Below are positions 45,468 to 55,674 of a stretch of 64,000 nt of DNA, one piece after another. The position numbers and the translations under genes were made by a program. Location of the stretch: contig NZ_JAFFQD010000028.1 in NCBI RefSeq assembly GCF_016918565.1, positions 1-64,000 on the forward strand. Reading direction: 5' to 3'. The notes beneath the pieces were generated by a model. The model did not search any database and was not told the DNA's origin. It worked only from the letters and a program-made list of their open reading frames with translations. The stretch's first letter is position 1. The number at the start of each line of letters is the position of its first letter. This DNA is from Desulfogranum marinum. GTDB lineage: Bacteria; Desulfobacterota; Desulfobulbia; Desulfobulbales; Desulfobulbaceae.

Positions 45468-46856
45468 ATGCGCAATGCTCTTCCTTTTCACATTCGGGTT
45501 ACGTTTATAAAATCCAGCATATTCTTTCTCGTCATATGCATGGTGTCACTGATTATACCTATCGCCCCTGCTGGAGCGCAAAACAACTTTCCTGTTTACA
45601 AAGTAATACAACCTAATGTTGCTTTCTGGGAAGACATCTACGGCACGTATAGTTCGCGAAAAGGTATATTGCATGACCGCAACGACCTTAACATCGTTTA
45701 TACGGTTATTGATCTTGTGAACTGGGATGCGCCTGAATCAAGGCAAATCAACCAAAAATTGATAAAACTTGCCAGGCAGCGTGTCAAAAATATCCTTTCA
45801 GAACTTGGCCACGGCAAAAAACCAGCCACGACAGAAGAAAAGCGTATAGCGGCCCTATTTCCGAAACAACGGCACACTCGCTATTTGAAAGCGCGGGAAA
45901 ATATACGGCTCCAAATTGGTCAAAAAGATAGATTTAAACAGGGTGTTATTCGTTCCGGAAAATACATTAGCCAAATAAAGACAATTTTTCGCCATTACGG
46001 CTTACCCGCCGAGTTAGCGTATTTGCCCCATGTTGAATCTTCTTTTAATCCGCATGCAAAAAGCAAAGCAGGAGCAGCCGGACTCTGGCAGTTTACACGT
46101 GCAACTGGAAAAGACTACATGCGTATTAATCAACTGATCGATGAACGGCTTGACCCTTTCCTCGCAACCCATGCAGCAGCAAAACTCCTTAAAGAAAACT
46201 ACAGCCGACTGGAGACATGGCCCCTCGCGCTAACAGCCTATAATTATGGACGTTCCGGAATGCTCAGGGCAGTTAAGGAGCAAAAAAACTATCCTTCTAT
46301 TTTCTCCAACTACCGAAAAGGGCATTTTAAATTTGCATCTAGAAACTTTTACTCTGAATTTCTGGCAGCAACCAAGGTCGCACGAAAGTTGGGCCGTGAT
46401 CGCAAACTATTACCTGACAGACCGGAAGCGACCAAAACGTTGCGCTTAGAGGGCTATGCTTCCAGTCAAATTTTACAGTCTTTCTTCCGTGTTTCTAAAC
46501 AGGACTTTGCTCGCTTAAATCCTGCACTCAAAAAACCTCTGCTCGACGGCACCAAACTCATCCCAGAAGGATACCTGCTTCGTTTGCCCGCTACCAAACA
46601 GGTTCGACTAAGGCTCAGCCAATGGAAAAAATCAATGTACGCCGCGAGACAACTTCCGGATACGCTTTACACGGTGCAAAAAGGTGATACATTAAGCACC
46701 ATAGCCAAGAGATATAGAACAACGACCCACAAGCTAAAAACACTTAATAACCTCAACCGTCATTCAATCATTAAAATCGGCCAAAAACTGGCACTTCCCT
46801 CCTCCAAGGGCAACATTGTCATCTTAAAAAATATTTCTAAAAAGAAACCTATCTAA
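45468..46856 (+). CDS. MltD-like lytic transglycosylase with LysM
   Basis: From ATG at 45468 (the frame extends back to 45354) this 462-residue protein has a membrane/signal segment (SIFFLVICMVSLIIPIAPAGA). It also has a GH23 SLT domain with the catalytic Glu in YLPHVESSFNPHAKSKAGAAG, then LWQFTRATGKDYM. Near 400-445 is a LysM repeat (YTVQKGDTLSTIAKRYRTTT). It cleaves peptidoglycan in the periplasm. moaE starts 10 bases after its stop. Confidence 0.88.
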   Translation: MRNALPFHIRVTFIKSSIFFLVICMVSLIIPIAPAGAQNNFPVYKVIQPNVAFWEDIYGTYSSRKGILHDRNDLNIVYTVIDLVNWDAPESRQINQKLIKLARQRVKNILSELGHGKKPATTEEKRIAALFPKQRHTRYLKARENIRLQIGQKDRFKQGVIRSGKYISQIKTIFRHYGLPAELAYLPHVESSFNPHAKSKAGAAGLWQFTRATGKDYMRINQLIDERLDPFLATHAAAKLLKENYSRLETWPLALTAYNYGRSGMLRAVKEQKNYPSIFSNYRKGHFKFASRNFYSEFLAATKVARKLGRDRKLLPDRPEATKTLRLEGYASSQILQSFFRVSKQDFARLNPALKKPLLDGTKLIPEGYLLRLPATKQVRLRLSQWKKSMYAARQLPDTLYTVQKGDTLSTIAKRYRTTTHKLKTLNNLNRHSIIKIGQKLALPSSKGNIVILKNISKKKPI

Positions 46857-46866
46857 AACGGAAGCC

Positions 46867-47229
46867 ATGGATATCACAAAAACGATTCAATCCCTGAAAA
46901 AAAGACCTGATTTCACAGATAACGTCGGAATGATCCTTATTCACAATGGGACCGTACGCAATTGGTCCAGAGCTGACAAACAACAGGTCCAGGCTCTGGA
47001 AACCATCGTCGACCATGCAAAAATCGACAAACTTCGCCAGGAATATCTCGCAAAAGAAGGAATTTACGAAATTATTGTCGAGGCCCACTCTGGAAAATTT
47101 CAACCTGGCGACGACCTCCTATTTATTATCGTTGCCGGTGACTTACGCGAAAACATAAAGCCTGTGCTGGCAGAGTTGCTTGATCGCATCAAGGCAGAGG
47201 CAGTTACAAAAAAGGAAATCAAGGCTTAA
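46867..47229 (+). CDS. moaE: MoaE-type molybdopterin synthase subunit
   Basis: This 120-residue protein follows the MoaE pattern: NVGMILIHNGTVRNWSRADK (the R-N loop), IYEIIVEAHSGKFQPGDDLLFIIVAGDLRENIKPVLAELLDRIKAEAVTKKEI. The terminal KKE corresponds to the catalytic lysine region. The HR pair of typical MoaE (HRKEAF) is replaced by DLRENI, so activity is not certain. It would make molybdopterin from precursor Z with MoaD. Not linked to other moa genes here. Confidence 0.75.
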   Translation: MDITKTIQSLKKRPDFTDNVGMILIHNGTVRNWSRADKQQVQALETIVDHAKIDKLRQEYLAKEGIYEIIVEAHSGKFQPGDDLLFIIVAGDLRENIKPVLAELLDRIKAEAVTKKEIKA

Positions 47230-47264
47230 AGCCACCTTGGGCAATTCCTTTTCTTTCCTCACTC

Positions 47265-47314
47265 TAGCCCAGCGCTTTCTCATCAATAAAGTTTTCGCAG
47301 GGCAAGGCACAAGC
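47265..47314. repeat. Family-1 repeat fragment after moaE
   Basis: TAGCCC at 47265 precedes TTTCTCATCAATAAAGTTTT and CGCAGGGCAAGGCACAAGCC, matching the reverse complement of about 61325-61363 (one base different in the run). It is the terminal part of a family-1 copy. Confidence 0.7.
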
Positions 47315-47382
47315 CTCGCAGCAGGTAAGCGCAATACCCCGGGAGAGTGGCGGAAAAAGCAATGATTCAAGACGCACTGGAA

Positions 47383-47412
47383 ACTGTGGTTGGCACCATC
47401 ATCAACCACAGT
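47383..47412 (+). terminator. Perfect 10-bp hairpin after moaE
   Basis: ACTGTGGTTG (47383-47392) pairs exactly with CAACCACAGT (47403-47412), followed by TGTCATTTT. It may terminate the moaE transcript before the HDOD gene, though the T-run is short. Confidence 0.6.
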
Positions 47413-47512
47413 TGTCATTTTAACTAGCAATACCAAAGAGCAGCCAGGAAGCCTCCTGAGCCTCTACACCCCACTGGCAGTTGGATAAAATCCAAGCACA
47501 AGGAGATGCACA

Positions 47513-48355
47513 ATGGATGCGGCTGAAAAATTCATTCAACAATTTAAAAAAACAAAGACGCTGCCGCATATTGTAACCAGGCTGGCTCAACTTATAAACG
47601 ATGAAGACTCAACCCTCCAGGATTTTGAAGAAGTCATTCGCCTGGACCCCGCCCTTGTTGCCAGACTCCTTACCCTTGTCAACAGTTCTTTTTTTGGAAT
47701 GTCACGCAATGTTGACTCCATTTCCAGGGCCGTTGCACTCCTTGGCATGAAAAACCTGCATAATATTGCCGTTACCGACGCAATACAGGGCATGATCGAT
47801 ACAGACACAGACAATCCGGGGTTCGAACCTAAGCGTTTGTGGTCTCACAGTGCGGCTGTAGGCCTATGTTGCAAAATGATTGCAGAACGAATTTTGTCAA
47901 TAGACGGCGACGACGCCTATCTCACTGGAATATTGCATGATATAGGGCTAATTGTTGAATTTGAGACAGCACGTAATTCTTTTTTTAAAATAATCGACCA
48001 GCTGGAGGAAAACTCACCGGATATTGTTGCACTCGAACAAAGGGAGCTAAACACAGATCATTGTCAAATCGGTTATTTACTTGCACTTGAATGGCAAATT
48101 GCCGAACCTTTAGCCGAAGCGATCAGAGATCATCACCTTGACAACAACGAACCAGCACCTAACTCACCCACCGCGATTTTACAAATTGCGGAGTATATAG
48201 TGAACCAGCTTGGATTTTCCGTCAAAGATGATAAATATCCGCAGCTTTCCCCAGGACTTTCAGCCCATGTACAGAAAAATATAGCTGAATACAAAGTACT
48301 CGCCGAAGATTTGCCGGAAGAACTGGAAAAAATAACCAGCATGTACGGGAAATAA
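47513..48355 (+). CDS. HDOD domain protein
   Basis: This 280-residue protein is an HDOD (metal-independent HD-related) domain. It has [64 protein letters not shown] and [14 protein letters not shown], with the partial HD pair [11 protein letters not shown] and [22 protein letters not shown] proteins act in two-component and c-di-GMP signalling. It is followed after four bases by a hybrid histidine kinase and probably works with it. AAGGAGAT precedes the ATG. Confidence 0.9.
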   Translation: MDAAEKFIQQFKKTKTLPHIVTRLAQLINDEDSTLQDFEEVIRLDPALVARLLTLVNSSFFGMSRNVDSISRAVALLGMKNLHNIAVTDAIQGMIDTDTDNPGFEPKRLWSHSAAVGLCCKMIAERILSIDGDDAYLTGILHDIGLIVEFETARNSFFKIIDQLEENSPDIVALEQRELNTDHCQIGYLLALEWQIAEPLAEAIRDHHLDNNEPAPNSPTAILQIAEYIVNQLGFSVKDDKYPQLSPGLSAHVQKNIAEYKVLAEDLPEELEKITSMYGK

Positions 48356-48359
48356 ATCC

Positions 48360-50513
48360 ATGGCTCTCAAGAATTTATTTGCTGATCTGGTCGATCCTGT
48401 GCAGACACTTTCCACTCTGTGCAACCACCTTGAACAGGAAACCGAACAGTTATTATTTTTCTGTGCTGACCATGACGGCAATCATAAGGCATCAGGAAAT
48501 TACCCCATTACCTCGGATGAGGCCAGGCAGCTCATCTTTGACAGCCTTGATAAATCTTCTGAAGTAGGGATTCAGCACAAAAGGCGATGTTTTGCCCTGC
48601 ATGCCGTTCCTGATCTCCAATGCGTTGTACTCGCAACCCCTGCAACGCCTGAAGAGACACTCCCCCCCCATTGGCTGACCACCGTCGTCCGCTTAAGTCT
48701 CCGGCTTTTCCTTGCTCATAAAGAGACCGAAGACACGATCAGCCGCCTGCGAATCCAAAAAAAACAATTCGACAGAAAATCCGGAGTTCTCGAAAAAAAG
48801 TTCCAGGATATAATGGTCGAAAACGAAGAGAATTACAGGAAAATACAAGAACAGCAGCACAATTACTCTAAAACCCTCCAGGCCGAAATTAGGCAACAGA
48901 CAGCAGAACTTCGCAGTGCAAAAAAAGCTGCCGAATCAGCAAATATAGCCAAGAGTGAATTTCTTGCTGCAATGAGCCATGAAATACGGACACCAATGAA
49001 TGGCATCATTGGTTTTACCGACATGCTGTTAGACTCCCCTCTTAATGAAGCACAGAAAGAATTTGCACAAACCATAAAGCGTAGTGCAGACGCTCTACTT
49101 TCTTTGATCAACAACATCCTCGATTTTTCAAAAGTAGAAGCAGGAAAATTAGACCTGGAGTGCATTGATTTTGATCCTGAAATAACTGCACAGGATGTCT
49201 GCGACTTGATCCGGCCCAAAGTGGAAAGCAGGCCGATTGAAGTGCTTTGCCGAATTGACAACAACCTCCCCGCAAACGTGATGGGGGATCCAGGAAGATT
49301 TCGTCAGGTCCTTGTTAACCTCATGGGCAATGCTGTAAAATTTACCAAGCAGGGCGAAATTGAGCTGGCAATACGAGTCGACCGGGAAACAGATACCCAA
49401 ATTGAGATTCATGCGCATGTGCGTGACACCGGTATTGGGTTACCGGCCAACAAAGTAGAATCCATATTCGAGGCCTTTCGCCAAGCTGACGGTTCAACCA
49501 CCCGGGAATACGGCGGCACCGGATTGGGCCTCTCCATATGCCGTAAGATTGCCTCACTGATGGGAGGCAATGTATGGGCAGAGAGTCAGCCTGGTCAAGG
49601 AAGTACATTTCATTTCACGACCAAACTCAAAAAATCAAAACAGCAACACATAAAAAATTTCGGCAAGGTTTCCCTCACAGGAAAAAGGGTACTGGTTGTC
49701 GATGACAATCTGACAAACCTCAATATCCTCAAGCATATCCTTGACACAGCAGGCCTTGATGTTGTTGCAATACACGATAGCAGTCAGGTTCGTGCGGCCA
49801 TGGAAAAATCCGTAGCGCAAAACAAAAATTTTGATTTGATCATTCTTGACATCCAGATGCCTGTACCTGATGGATATGCGCTCGCGCACATGATTCGCAA
49901 TGAGATACCAACGGCTAAAAGGACACCACTGCTTGCCTACACCTCATCAAATGATCGTAATGCCCAAAAATGCAATGAGGCTGGATTTAATGCATTTCTT
50001 ACCAAACCGACCCGTCGCGAGATTCTTTTTAAAACCATGGAAAAACTTCTGGGAGAAGAGCAGAAGGAGACTAAAGACCCTTCCAAAGAACAACTCATCA
50101 CCCAGTATAGCGTTCGCGAGGAACTCAAACAATCGATACGAATTCTTCTGGCAGAAGATAATCCGGTGAACCAGAGGCTGGCAACCCTCATTCTCACCAA
50201 GGCCGGATACAATGTGCAAGTAGCGGCAAATGGAAAAATAGCCATTGATACCTTTACCTCTGCACCCGATGAATTTGATCTCATATTTATGGATGTTCAG
50301 ATGCCGGAAACCGATGGACTGGAAGCGACCAAAATCATCCGTGAACGTGGATTCAATACCATTCCAATCGTCGCAATGACTGCAAATGCAATGAAAGGTG
50401 ATCGAGAAATTTGCTTGAATGCAGGGATGAACGATTATATTTCCAAGCCTATTAAGCGTGAAATAGTTTTTGAAATCATAGAGAAATGGCTCTTCCGGGA
50501 AATGGGTAAATAG
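48360..50513 (+). CDS. Hybrid sensor histidine kinase with two receiver domains
   Basis: This 717-residue protein has an N-terminal region (1-118) without a known sensor fold, a coiled coil (about 120-195) and a HisKA helix with phospho-acceptor His207 ([14 protein letters not shown]). The HATPase has the N box [21 protein letters not shown] (309-329) and G boxes DTGIGLP and [10 protein letters not shown]. Two receivers follow: D497 in LIILDIQMP and D645 in [13 protein letters not shown]. No membrane segment is predicted, so it senses a cytoplasmic signal. The terminal receiver lacks an output domain. Partner is probably the HDOD protein upstream. Confidence 0.93.
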   Translation: MALKNLFADLVDPVQTLSTLCNHLEQETEQLLFFCADHDGNHKASGNYPITSDEARQLIFDSLDKSSEVGIQHKRRCFALHAVPDLQCVVLATPATPEETLPPHWLTTVVRLSLRLFLAHKETEDTISRLRIQKKQFDRKSGVLEKKFQDIMVENEENYRKIQEQQHNYSKTLQAEIRQQTAELRSAKKAAESANIAKSEFLAAMSHEIRTPMNGIIGFTDMLLDSPLNEAQKEFAQTIKRSADALLSLINNILDFSKVEAGKLDLECIDFDPEITAQDVCDLIRPKVESRPIEVLCRIDNNLPANVMGDPGRFRQVLVNLMGNAVKFTKQGEIELAIRVDRETDTQIEIHAHVRDTGIGLPANKVESIFEAFRQADGSTTREYGGTGLGLSICRKIASLMGGNVWAESQPGQGSTFHFTTKLKKSKQQHIKNFGKVSLTGKRVLVVDDNLTNLNILKHILDTAGLDVVAIHDSSQVRAAMEKSVAQNKNFDLIILDIQMPVPDGYALAHMIRNEIPTAKRTPLLAYTSSNDRNAQKCNEAGFNAFLTKPTRREILFKTMEKLLGEEQKETKDPSKEQLITQYSVREELKQSIRILLAEDNPVNQRLATLILTKAGYNVQVAANGKIAIDTFTSAPDEFDLIFMDVQMPETDGLEATKIIRERGFNTIPIVAMTANAMKGDREICLNAGMNDYISKPIKREIVFEIIEKWLFREMGK

Positions 50514-50546
50514 GCCATCCAGTACGTAATACTTTTAACGGGACAC

Positions 50547-50788
50547 TAGCCCGGATTTCTCATCAGTTCAGGCGGTACCAGGTTCAAAGTTTTTGGTAGT
50601 AAATAGGTAAGCGCAGACTCCGATAGTAGGCTATATATACTGCCAAAATACTGAAGAAGATGGTACCGCATGGACTGACCTGTGGTGAACATTTTGTTAA
50701 TTTTGTATCTAATTTATTTTTATAGTATCAAACTGAAATTACATATCTTTCCGGAAAATGACAAAATGTTCATGAGAGATTCGGGCTA
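50547..50788. repeat. Family-1 repeat copy, full length
   Basis: This 242-base segment has terminal inverted repeats: TAGCCCGGATTTCTCATCAG at the left and ATGAGAGATTCGGGCTA at the right (50772-50788). It fills the gap between the kinase and BrkB genes. It also carries GGTAAGCGCAGACTCCGATA (50607-50626), shared with the family-2 copy at 31258. Confidence 0.8.
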
Positions 50789-50802
50789 GTCAGTGGAGCA
50801 CT

Positions 50803-52185
50803 ATGACAGGTAACTTTCAAAACTGGTCAACCCCAATCATCAAATGGGCCTTCACAGAGACCGCTACAAGCACCGCCCTGAGCAGAGGATTACGCTGCGC
50901 TGCACGAATTCTCATCATTGTTTGCATAGAAGCAACCAGAGCGAAAATTTCCATTAGAGCATCCGCCCTCACCTACTCAGTCATCTTGTCGATGGTGCCC
51001 TTACTTGCCATGAGCACTGCGGTTCTCAAGGGGCTTGGGAGTGGCGACCAACTGAGAGTTGCAGCTATTCGCTTTATTGAGCAGGTGGAGCCACGCCCAA
51101 CTGTTCACCAAACACAACCTGAGTCCACCAGTCCTGATCTGCTTGAAAAACCAGTCCAAAACACGATGACTGCACACCTTTACCGAGCAGTCGACACCAT
51201 ATTTAACTATGTTGACAAAACCAATTTTGCGGCGCTGGGTATTTTTGGTATTGGCGGTACTCTACTAGTTGTCATAATGGTTTTCAGCACAATTGAAGAC
51301 GCCATGAATGATATATGGAGGGAAGAAAAAGGGCGCCCTCTGTTTCGCAAAGTGATGGATTACCTGGCACTGCTCATCTTGCTCCCAATTTCCATCAATA
51401 TGGCACTTGCCGGTGAGACCATTCTCGCCAGCGAACGGATGATGAGCTACATCCAAACTATCATCCCACTGGACTGGATGATAGCCGCCTTGTTTAATTT
51501 TTTGCCTTTTGTTTTTATCATCATTACCCTGATGCTGGTTTACCTCTTTTTTTCAAGGGCAAGGGTCACAACATCCGCCGCATTCACCGGCGCACTCTTT
51601 GCTTCTATATTCTGGTTTCTGACCCAAAAAGTATATATCATTCTTCAGGTAGGGGTAGCTAAATACAATGCTATTTATGGTTCCTTTGCGACGGTCCCCC
51701 TCTTTCTTGTATGGGTTTACTTAGGATGGAATTTTATTCTTTCAGGTGCGGCCCTCGCTTACGGGATACAACATCGAAACAATTACCTCCCTTTTACAGA
51801 TACCATTGTGCCGCAGCGACGGTTGCAGCTTGCTTTTGATATTCTCCACCATGTTTATACAGACTTTCATAACAGACGCACGACTACCGTCACTTCACTG
51901 GCCGACAGGCTCAAAGGCACTCCAACCAGTGTGATTAAGGCAATCGCAGCAAACCTGGTTACCGCAAATTTACTGCACAGCAACGATGACAATGACAAGC
52001 CTGCCTTTTTGCCGGTCACTTCCGCAGAGCTTGTCAAGCCAGGTGAAGTACTTGATGCAATAGTAGGTCGTACAAATAATTCCACATACGGCTCACACTT
52101 GGCAGACCTTGCACTTGAAGGGGCTCATAAGGCGCTTGCTCAAATAACTTTCCAGATACCGGTAAACGAACAAGATGAAAAGTAA
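50803..52185 (+). CDS. YihY/BrkB family inner-membrane protein
   Basis: This 460-residue protein has the YihY/virulence factor BrkB core: SALTYSVILSMVPLLAMSTAVLKG, then FNYVDKTNFAALGIFGIGGTLLVVIMVFSTIEDAMNDIW, and about six membrane helices (TASAAFTGALFASIFWF, GSFATVPLFLVWVYLGWNFILSG). The C-terminal about 120 residues are cytoplasmic and include a winged-helix-like stretch (TVTSLADRLKGTPTSVIKAI). Older notes call the family RNase BN, which is not supported. The 3' end overlaps the ParB-like gene by 11 bases. Confidence 0.9.
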   Translation: MTGNFQNWSTPIIKWAFTETATSTALSRGLRCAARILIIVCIEATRAKISIRASALTYSVILSMVPLLAMSTAVLKGLGSGDQLRVAAIRFIEQVEPRPTVHQTQPESTSPDLLEKPVQNTMTAHLYRAVDTIFNYVDKTNFAALGIFGIGGTLLVVIMVFSTIEDAMNDIWREEKGRPLFRKVMDYLALLILLPISINMALAGETILASERMMSYIQTIIPLDWMIAALFNFLPFVFIIITLMLVYLFFSRARVTTSAAFTGALFASIFWFLTQKVYIILQVGVAKYNAIYGSFATVPLFLVWVYLGWNFILSGAALAYGIQHRNNYLPFTDTIVPQRRLQLAFDILHHVYTDFHNRRTTTVTSLADRLKGTPTSVIKAIAANLVTANLLHSNDDNDKPAFLPVTSAELVKPGEVLDAIVGRTNNSTYGSHLADLALEGAHKALAQITFQIPVNEQDEK

Positions 52186-53905
52186 CCAGCAAAAAAACAG
52201 ATCGATCAGCACTTTTCTCGGCAACAATAATATCCTGCTCCTCGTGCCTAACGGATTGCCGAGCCACACAAACAAGGAGGACCAACACTCTCTCACCGAT
52301 CTGGGCTTTGTGCTGGCTCAACAGCTTCAAAGTTATGCCGTTATTAATAACAAATACAAGAAAACACTTATTGATCTGACAGACATGCAGGCGGTGAAAA
52401 CACGAAAAAAAGTTACAGATACCTTTCTAGTCCATATCAAACGTTTCACAGACGAGATACTGGAAAATGATATGGCGCCGCTGGTTCTTATTGTTCAGGT
52501 CGCCGACACCACACTACCGCAAGGGAAACACATCCTTTTCGGTTATGGTCAAGGAGAACGAGGCGTACCTGAAAAACCACATAATCCAACCATCTCCCCT
52601 TCGCAGATCAGTAAATACAGGGTCGCCATCGAGGACCAGGGAATAACTACAGACCTGGCACCTCCAGGATCCATCTACTGCGGGCACTCTCCCGACCATC
52701 TCAACCAACTTTATCGCCAAAAAAACTATCTCGAGGGTTTTTACAATACCAATGTAAGCTCAATACTATTGACTCTTGCTCCGGAACTTGTGAGAGAAAA
52801 AGGGATTGCCGAACATACGGCGGAAAAGCTGTGGCGGGCTATGCAGCAGTTTCAACAAAAAATGCCTTTGGTAAGAAAAGTTCAGCTCAAAAGTATAGAG
52901 ACACAAAAGGAGGAGGATCTACAATATATCTTCCGTATTCATAACGACGCACAGTACGATGAACTCACCAGAGAATCATATATTGACGAACTCGCAGGAT
53001 CCATTGAAAAAAACGGATTACTCCACCCTTTAGTTTTACTGCGTAAAAATGATGGTTATTACAAAATCCTGTGTGGTTTCAGAAGATTCCAAGCAGCCAA
53101 ACGCATAGGGAGAGTGTGGATAGAAGCCAAAATTTTTCAGGAGCGGGATTTCACCACTGAAGATTTTTTTAATATTTCACTTGCCGAAAATACCAAAAGA
53201 AGAAACCTCAACCCTGTTGAAATAGGGAATTTTCTTGATACTGCCAGTGATACCATGCACTTGAACAACACCATGCTTGCTGAAAAATTCGGCGAGACAT
53301 TGGGTATTGGTGCTCCAGGCCAGAAAGTTTCCCACACTACGATTCATAAATACCGCAAAGTTAATCAAATTCGAACGCGCAACGAATCACCAGAGATTAT
53401 CAACGATGTGATCAATGAAAAGCTCCAGTTCTCCATAGCAGCTGAAATCCTCGCCCCAATCAAAGACCCCCATGACCGAGACAGCCTCTACCTGGAAATA
53501 ATAAAACCACTTGCTCCTACACGACCACAACTCCAAAGTATACTTACCTTATTAAAAGAGAGGGAAACAGGCTTGAGTAAAGCCATCGCGCATAAGGACG
53601 TTCAACTACTGCTGACCAAGGCAATGGATACCCCGCAAAAAGCAGCGACTTTTATCCGCCTCATGCAGCAGAAAGGAACACAATCAGCTGTTACCAACCA
53701 AAAACAGTTCACCAAAAAGATTACAAAAATAAGGCAGCAATACTTTGGCAGGCATACAAGCAAGAAAGATTTCAACCTTACGCCTGATTCAGGAACAGCA
53801 AATGGAGAGCTGACCCTTAACCTGCGGATCAACCAAAAAAATTATCACGAAATGCTTGATAAAGTTAGCAGGCTACTCCATCAAGAAGATCTGTTTACAG
53901 AATAA
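52175..53905 (+). CDS. ParB-like protein with N-terminal amidohydrolase-like domain
   Basis: This 576-residue protein has two parts. Residues about 15-225 (ILLLVPNGLPSHTNKEDQHS, YAVINNKYKK, LVLIVQVADT, HILFGYGQGERG) resemble an N-formylglutamate amidohydrolase-like domain. Residues about 240-355 are a ParB N-terminal domain with the CTP-binding type box GFRRFQAAK (301-309) and ENTKRRNLNPVE (338-349). After it comes a helix-turn-helix region (VSHTTIHKYRKVNQIRT). No ParA neighbour is present. It starts inside the BrkB gene. Possibly a DNA- or nuclease-associated CTPase switch; the function is unknown. Confidence 0.75.
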   Translation: MKSNQQKNRSISTFLGNNNILLLVPNGLPSHTNKEDQHSLTDLGFVLAQQLQSYAVINNKYKKTLIDLTDMQAVKTRKKVTDTFLVHIKRFTDEILENDMAPLVLIVQVADTTLPQGKHILFGYGQGERGVPEKPHNPTISPSQISKYRVAIEDQGITTDLAPPGSIYCGHSPDHLNQLYRQKNYLEGFYNTNVSSILLTLAPELVREKGIAEHTAEKLWRAMQQFQQKMPLVRKVQLKSIETQKEEDLQYIFRIHNDAQYDELTRESYIDELAGSIEKNGLLHPLVLLRKNDGYYKILCGFRRFQAAKRIGRVWIEAKIFQERDFTTEDFFNISLAENTKRRNLNPVEIGNFLDTASDTMHLNNTMLAEKFGETLGIGAPGQKVSHTTIHKYRKVNQIRTRNESPEIINDVINEKLQFSIAAEILAPIKDPHDRDSLYLEIIKPLAPTRPQLQSILTLLKERETGLSKAIAHKDVQLLLTKAMDTPQKAATFIRLMQQKGTQSAVTNQKQFTKKITKIRQQYFGRHTSKKDFNLTPDSGTANGELTLNLRINQKNYHEMLDKVSRLLHQEDLFTE

Positions 53906-53940
53906 AAAAAGTTACCTTTTCGCATGCGAAAAACAGGTGC

Positions 53941-55122
53941 TTACACATTCTCCTTTTCCTTTTTCACGAGCAGCTCATGAGCTTGTTGTAACTTTAGCAA
54001 AAGTTCACGGGCCGGTAGGTGGAACTTTTCTGCAAATACCTGTACATCGTCTTCCACAATACAGGCTGCGTTATTGCCTGGCACCCACTGGTTTCCTTTC
54101 CCCAGCATAAAGTATCTTGCCTGGGCATAGGCCAGCAAATCCCACCCTGTCGCAAGATTATATAACCACAATATCATTGGTATGTTCATACATCCTGGTG
54201 TTTCCCCACAGCCGGGAAACATCTCCCAATGGCTGTCTGGAGAACAATTACCACTTACCGCCAACATGCGCTTTTGCCACCTTTGATAAATATTTCCGAC
54301 AAGATCAAGATCCTTTATATATTGTAAAGCCAAAACGTGATCGGTAAAATCATCAGGTTTTGCGGCTCCAATACTTATTGTGTGTATCGCCTTATGCTGC
54401 AGACAAAAAAGGTCATTAAATTGCATTGGAGTGAGTGGAGCGGAAAGCTCCTCTAGAAGAAGTGGTGGGGTGTGCAGCATCCCTCCTTTATCGGTAGGGC
54501 TAATAATAAAAGTCCCCATGTCCTGTACGGAAGCAGCCTCTAATACCTTTTCATTTCGCTGAAAAATTGTATACCAATGCAAATTGATATAATCAAAACC
54601 GCCATCCTGGTCATGATTGACTGCCTGTAGCAAAACATCAGTTGAAGCATGCCCGGAAAAACCAACCCAATCCACTTTCCCCTGCTTTTGCAGCAATCTT
54701 GCAGCATGGAGACAACCGCCGGGTCGGCAAGCATGCCACAGTTGTTTATGCGAATTAATCCCGTGTAAAGCTAAAAGATCTACCCTTTCCACCTGCAACC
54801 TGCGCAAGGAATCAAGCACATGTTCACGAAACAGTAAGGGATCTGCAACAGGCTCGACTTTGGTTTGAACAATAAAATTCTCTCTCTCATATTCTTTCAA
54901 GACAAGACCAAGCTGTCGTTCTGAAGACCCGTATCCTCTCGCAGTCTCGACGTGATTGATCCCCAGATCCAAAGCCCCGGCAATTATTTTCTGTAGCTTT
55001 TTTTGTTGTGCCTGCTCTATGTCTTTCTGTGCAACATCTTGCCAGGATTGCATAAATCGCATCCCACCAGCAGAAAAAACAGGCATCTCCAGTTCAGTCT
55101 TTCCAAATCGTCGATAAATCAT
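53941..55122 (-). CDS. Aldo/keto reductase, cluster-type C-terminus degenerate
   Basis: This 393-residue protein has the AKR barrel: VETARGYGSSERQLG (Tyr present; the usual catalytic Asp is Glu), IVQTKVEP (Lys) and LLALHGIN (His). Relatives with a C-terminal ferredoxin-like CxxCxxCxxxCP exist; here the C-terminus has only scattered cysteines (NCSPD, PGCGE, PGCMNIP), so the cluster is probably lost. NAD(P)H-linked, substrate unknown. Monocistronic. Confidence 0.82.
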   Translation of the reverse strand: MIYRRFGKTELEMPVFSAGGMRFMQSWQDVAQKDIEQAQQKKLQKIIAGALDLGINHVETARGYGSSERQLGLVLKEYERENFIVQTKVEPVADPLLFREHVLDSLRRLQVERVDLLALHGINSHKQLWHACRPGGCLHAARLLQKQGKVDWVGFSGHASTDVLLQAVNHDQDGGFDYINLHWYTIFQRNEKVLEAASVQDMGTFIISPTDKGGMLHTPPLLLEELSAPLTPMQFNDLFCLQHKAIHTISIGAAKPDDFTDHVLALQYIKDLDLVGNIYQRWQKRMLAVSGNCSPDSHWEMFPGCGETPGCMNIPMILWLYNLATGWDLLAYAQARYFMLGKGNQWVPGNNAACIVEDDVQVFAEKFHLPARELLLKLQQAHELLVKKEKENV

Positions 55123-55255
55123 ATTACTGAGTCGTATTTAATGAAAATAAAAAACAGAGGAATCTGTCAGCATTCCGGTTATGATGAAAACACTGCGTAC
55201 AAGACGGTATCAGCATTCTGATTACCAATGAAACTCAGCATTTTTTTTTGGGACT

Positions 55256-55376
55256 CGGGAGACAGATTAAATTTCTCAGTACTGAGGTAGGGGACTGATT
55301 TTTTTCATGGTTTTTTATGAAAATTAATCTGTCTCCCGGGTTTAAAAGAGAAATAAAATCAGTCCCCTGTCTGTTT
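55256..55376. repeat. Interlaced inverted repeats (REP-like)
   Basis: Two inverted repeat pairs alternate in A-B-A'-B' order. A is GGGAGACAGATTAA (about 55257-55270) with its complement TTAATCTGTCTCCC at about 55325-55338. B is GGGGACTGATTTT (about 55290-55302) with its complement AAAATCAGTCCCC at about 55357-55369. The sequences resemble palindromes linked with RAYT transposases. The rest of 55123-55674 holds no supported gene; a 64-codon minus-strand frame at 55359-55553 has no recognisable features. Confidence 0.7.
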
Positions 55377-55674
55377 CAGTAGATAATTGGCTGAGTTTTG
55401 TACGTAATCAGAATCAGCATTGTGAAGTGTGTCAGATAGGGCAAATATAATCAACCTCTTGTCAACAACAATATAACACACAAAACGAGTATATCGTATC
55501 ACCATATCTAAGCTTGGCAATGGCTCAGTTACGATCAACCTGAGCTGGGCCAATACTTCACAGGCCAGGTCTTTTTTTCTGTAAATTCAAGATTGACCTA
55601 TTTCCACTCCTGCATTATTCTTTTATAGTCAAATCGTTATCTTACTTTCTACAACATCAACGAAGGAGAACACA

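Noticed and set aside
55359-55553. 64-codon minus-strand ORF
   Set aside because: No ribosome binding site, no recognisable domain, and it overlaps the repeat at 55256-55376. Left as unannotated.
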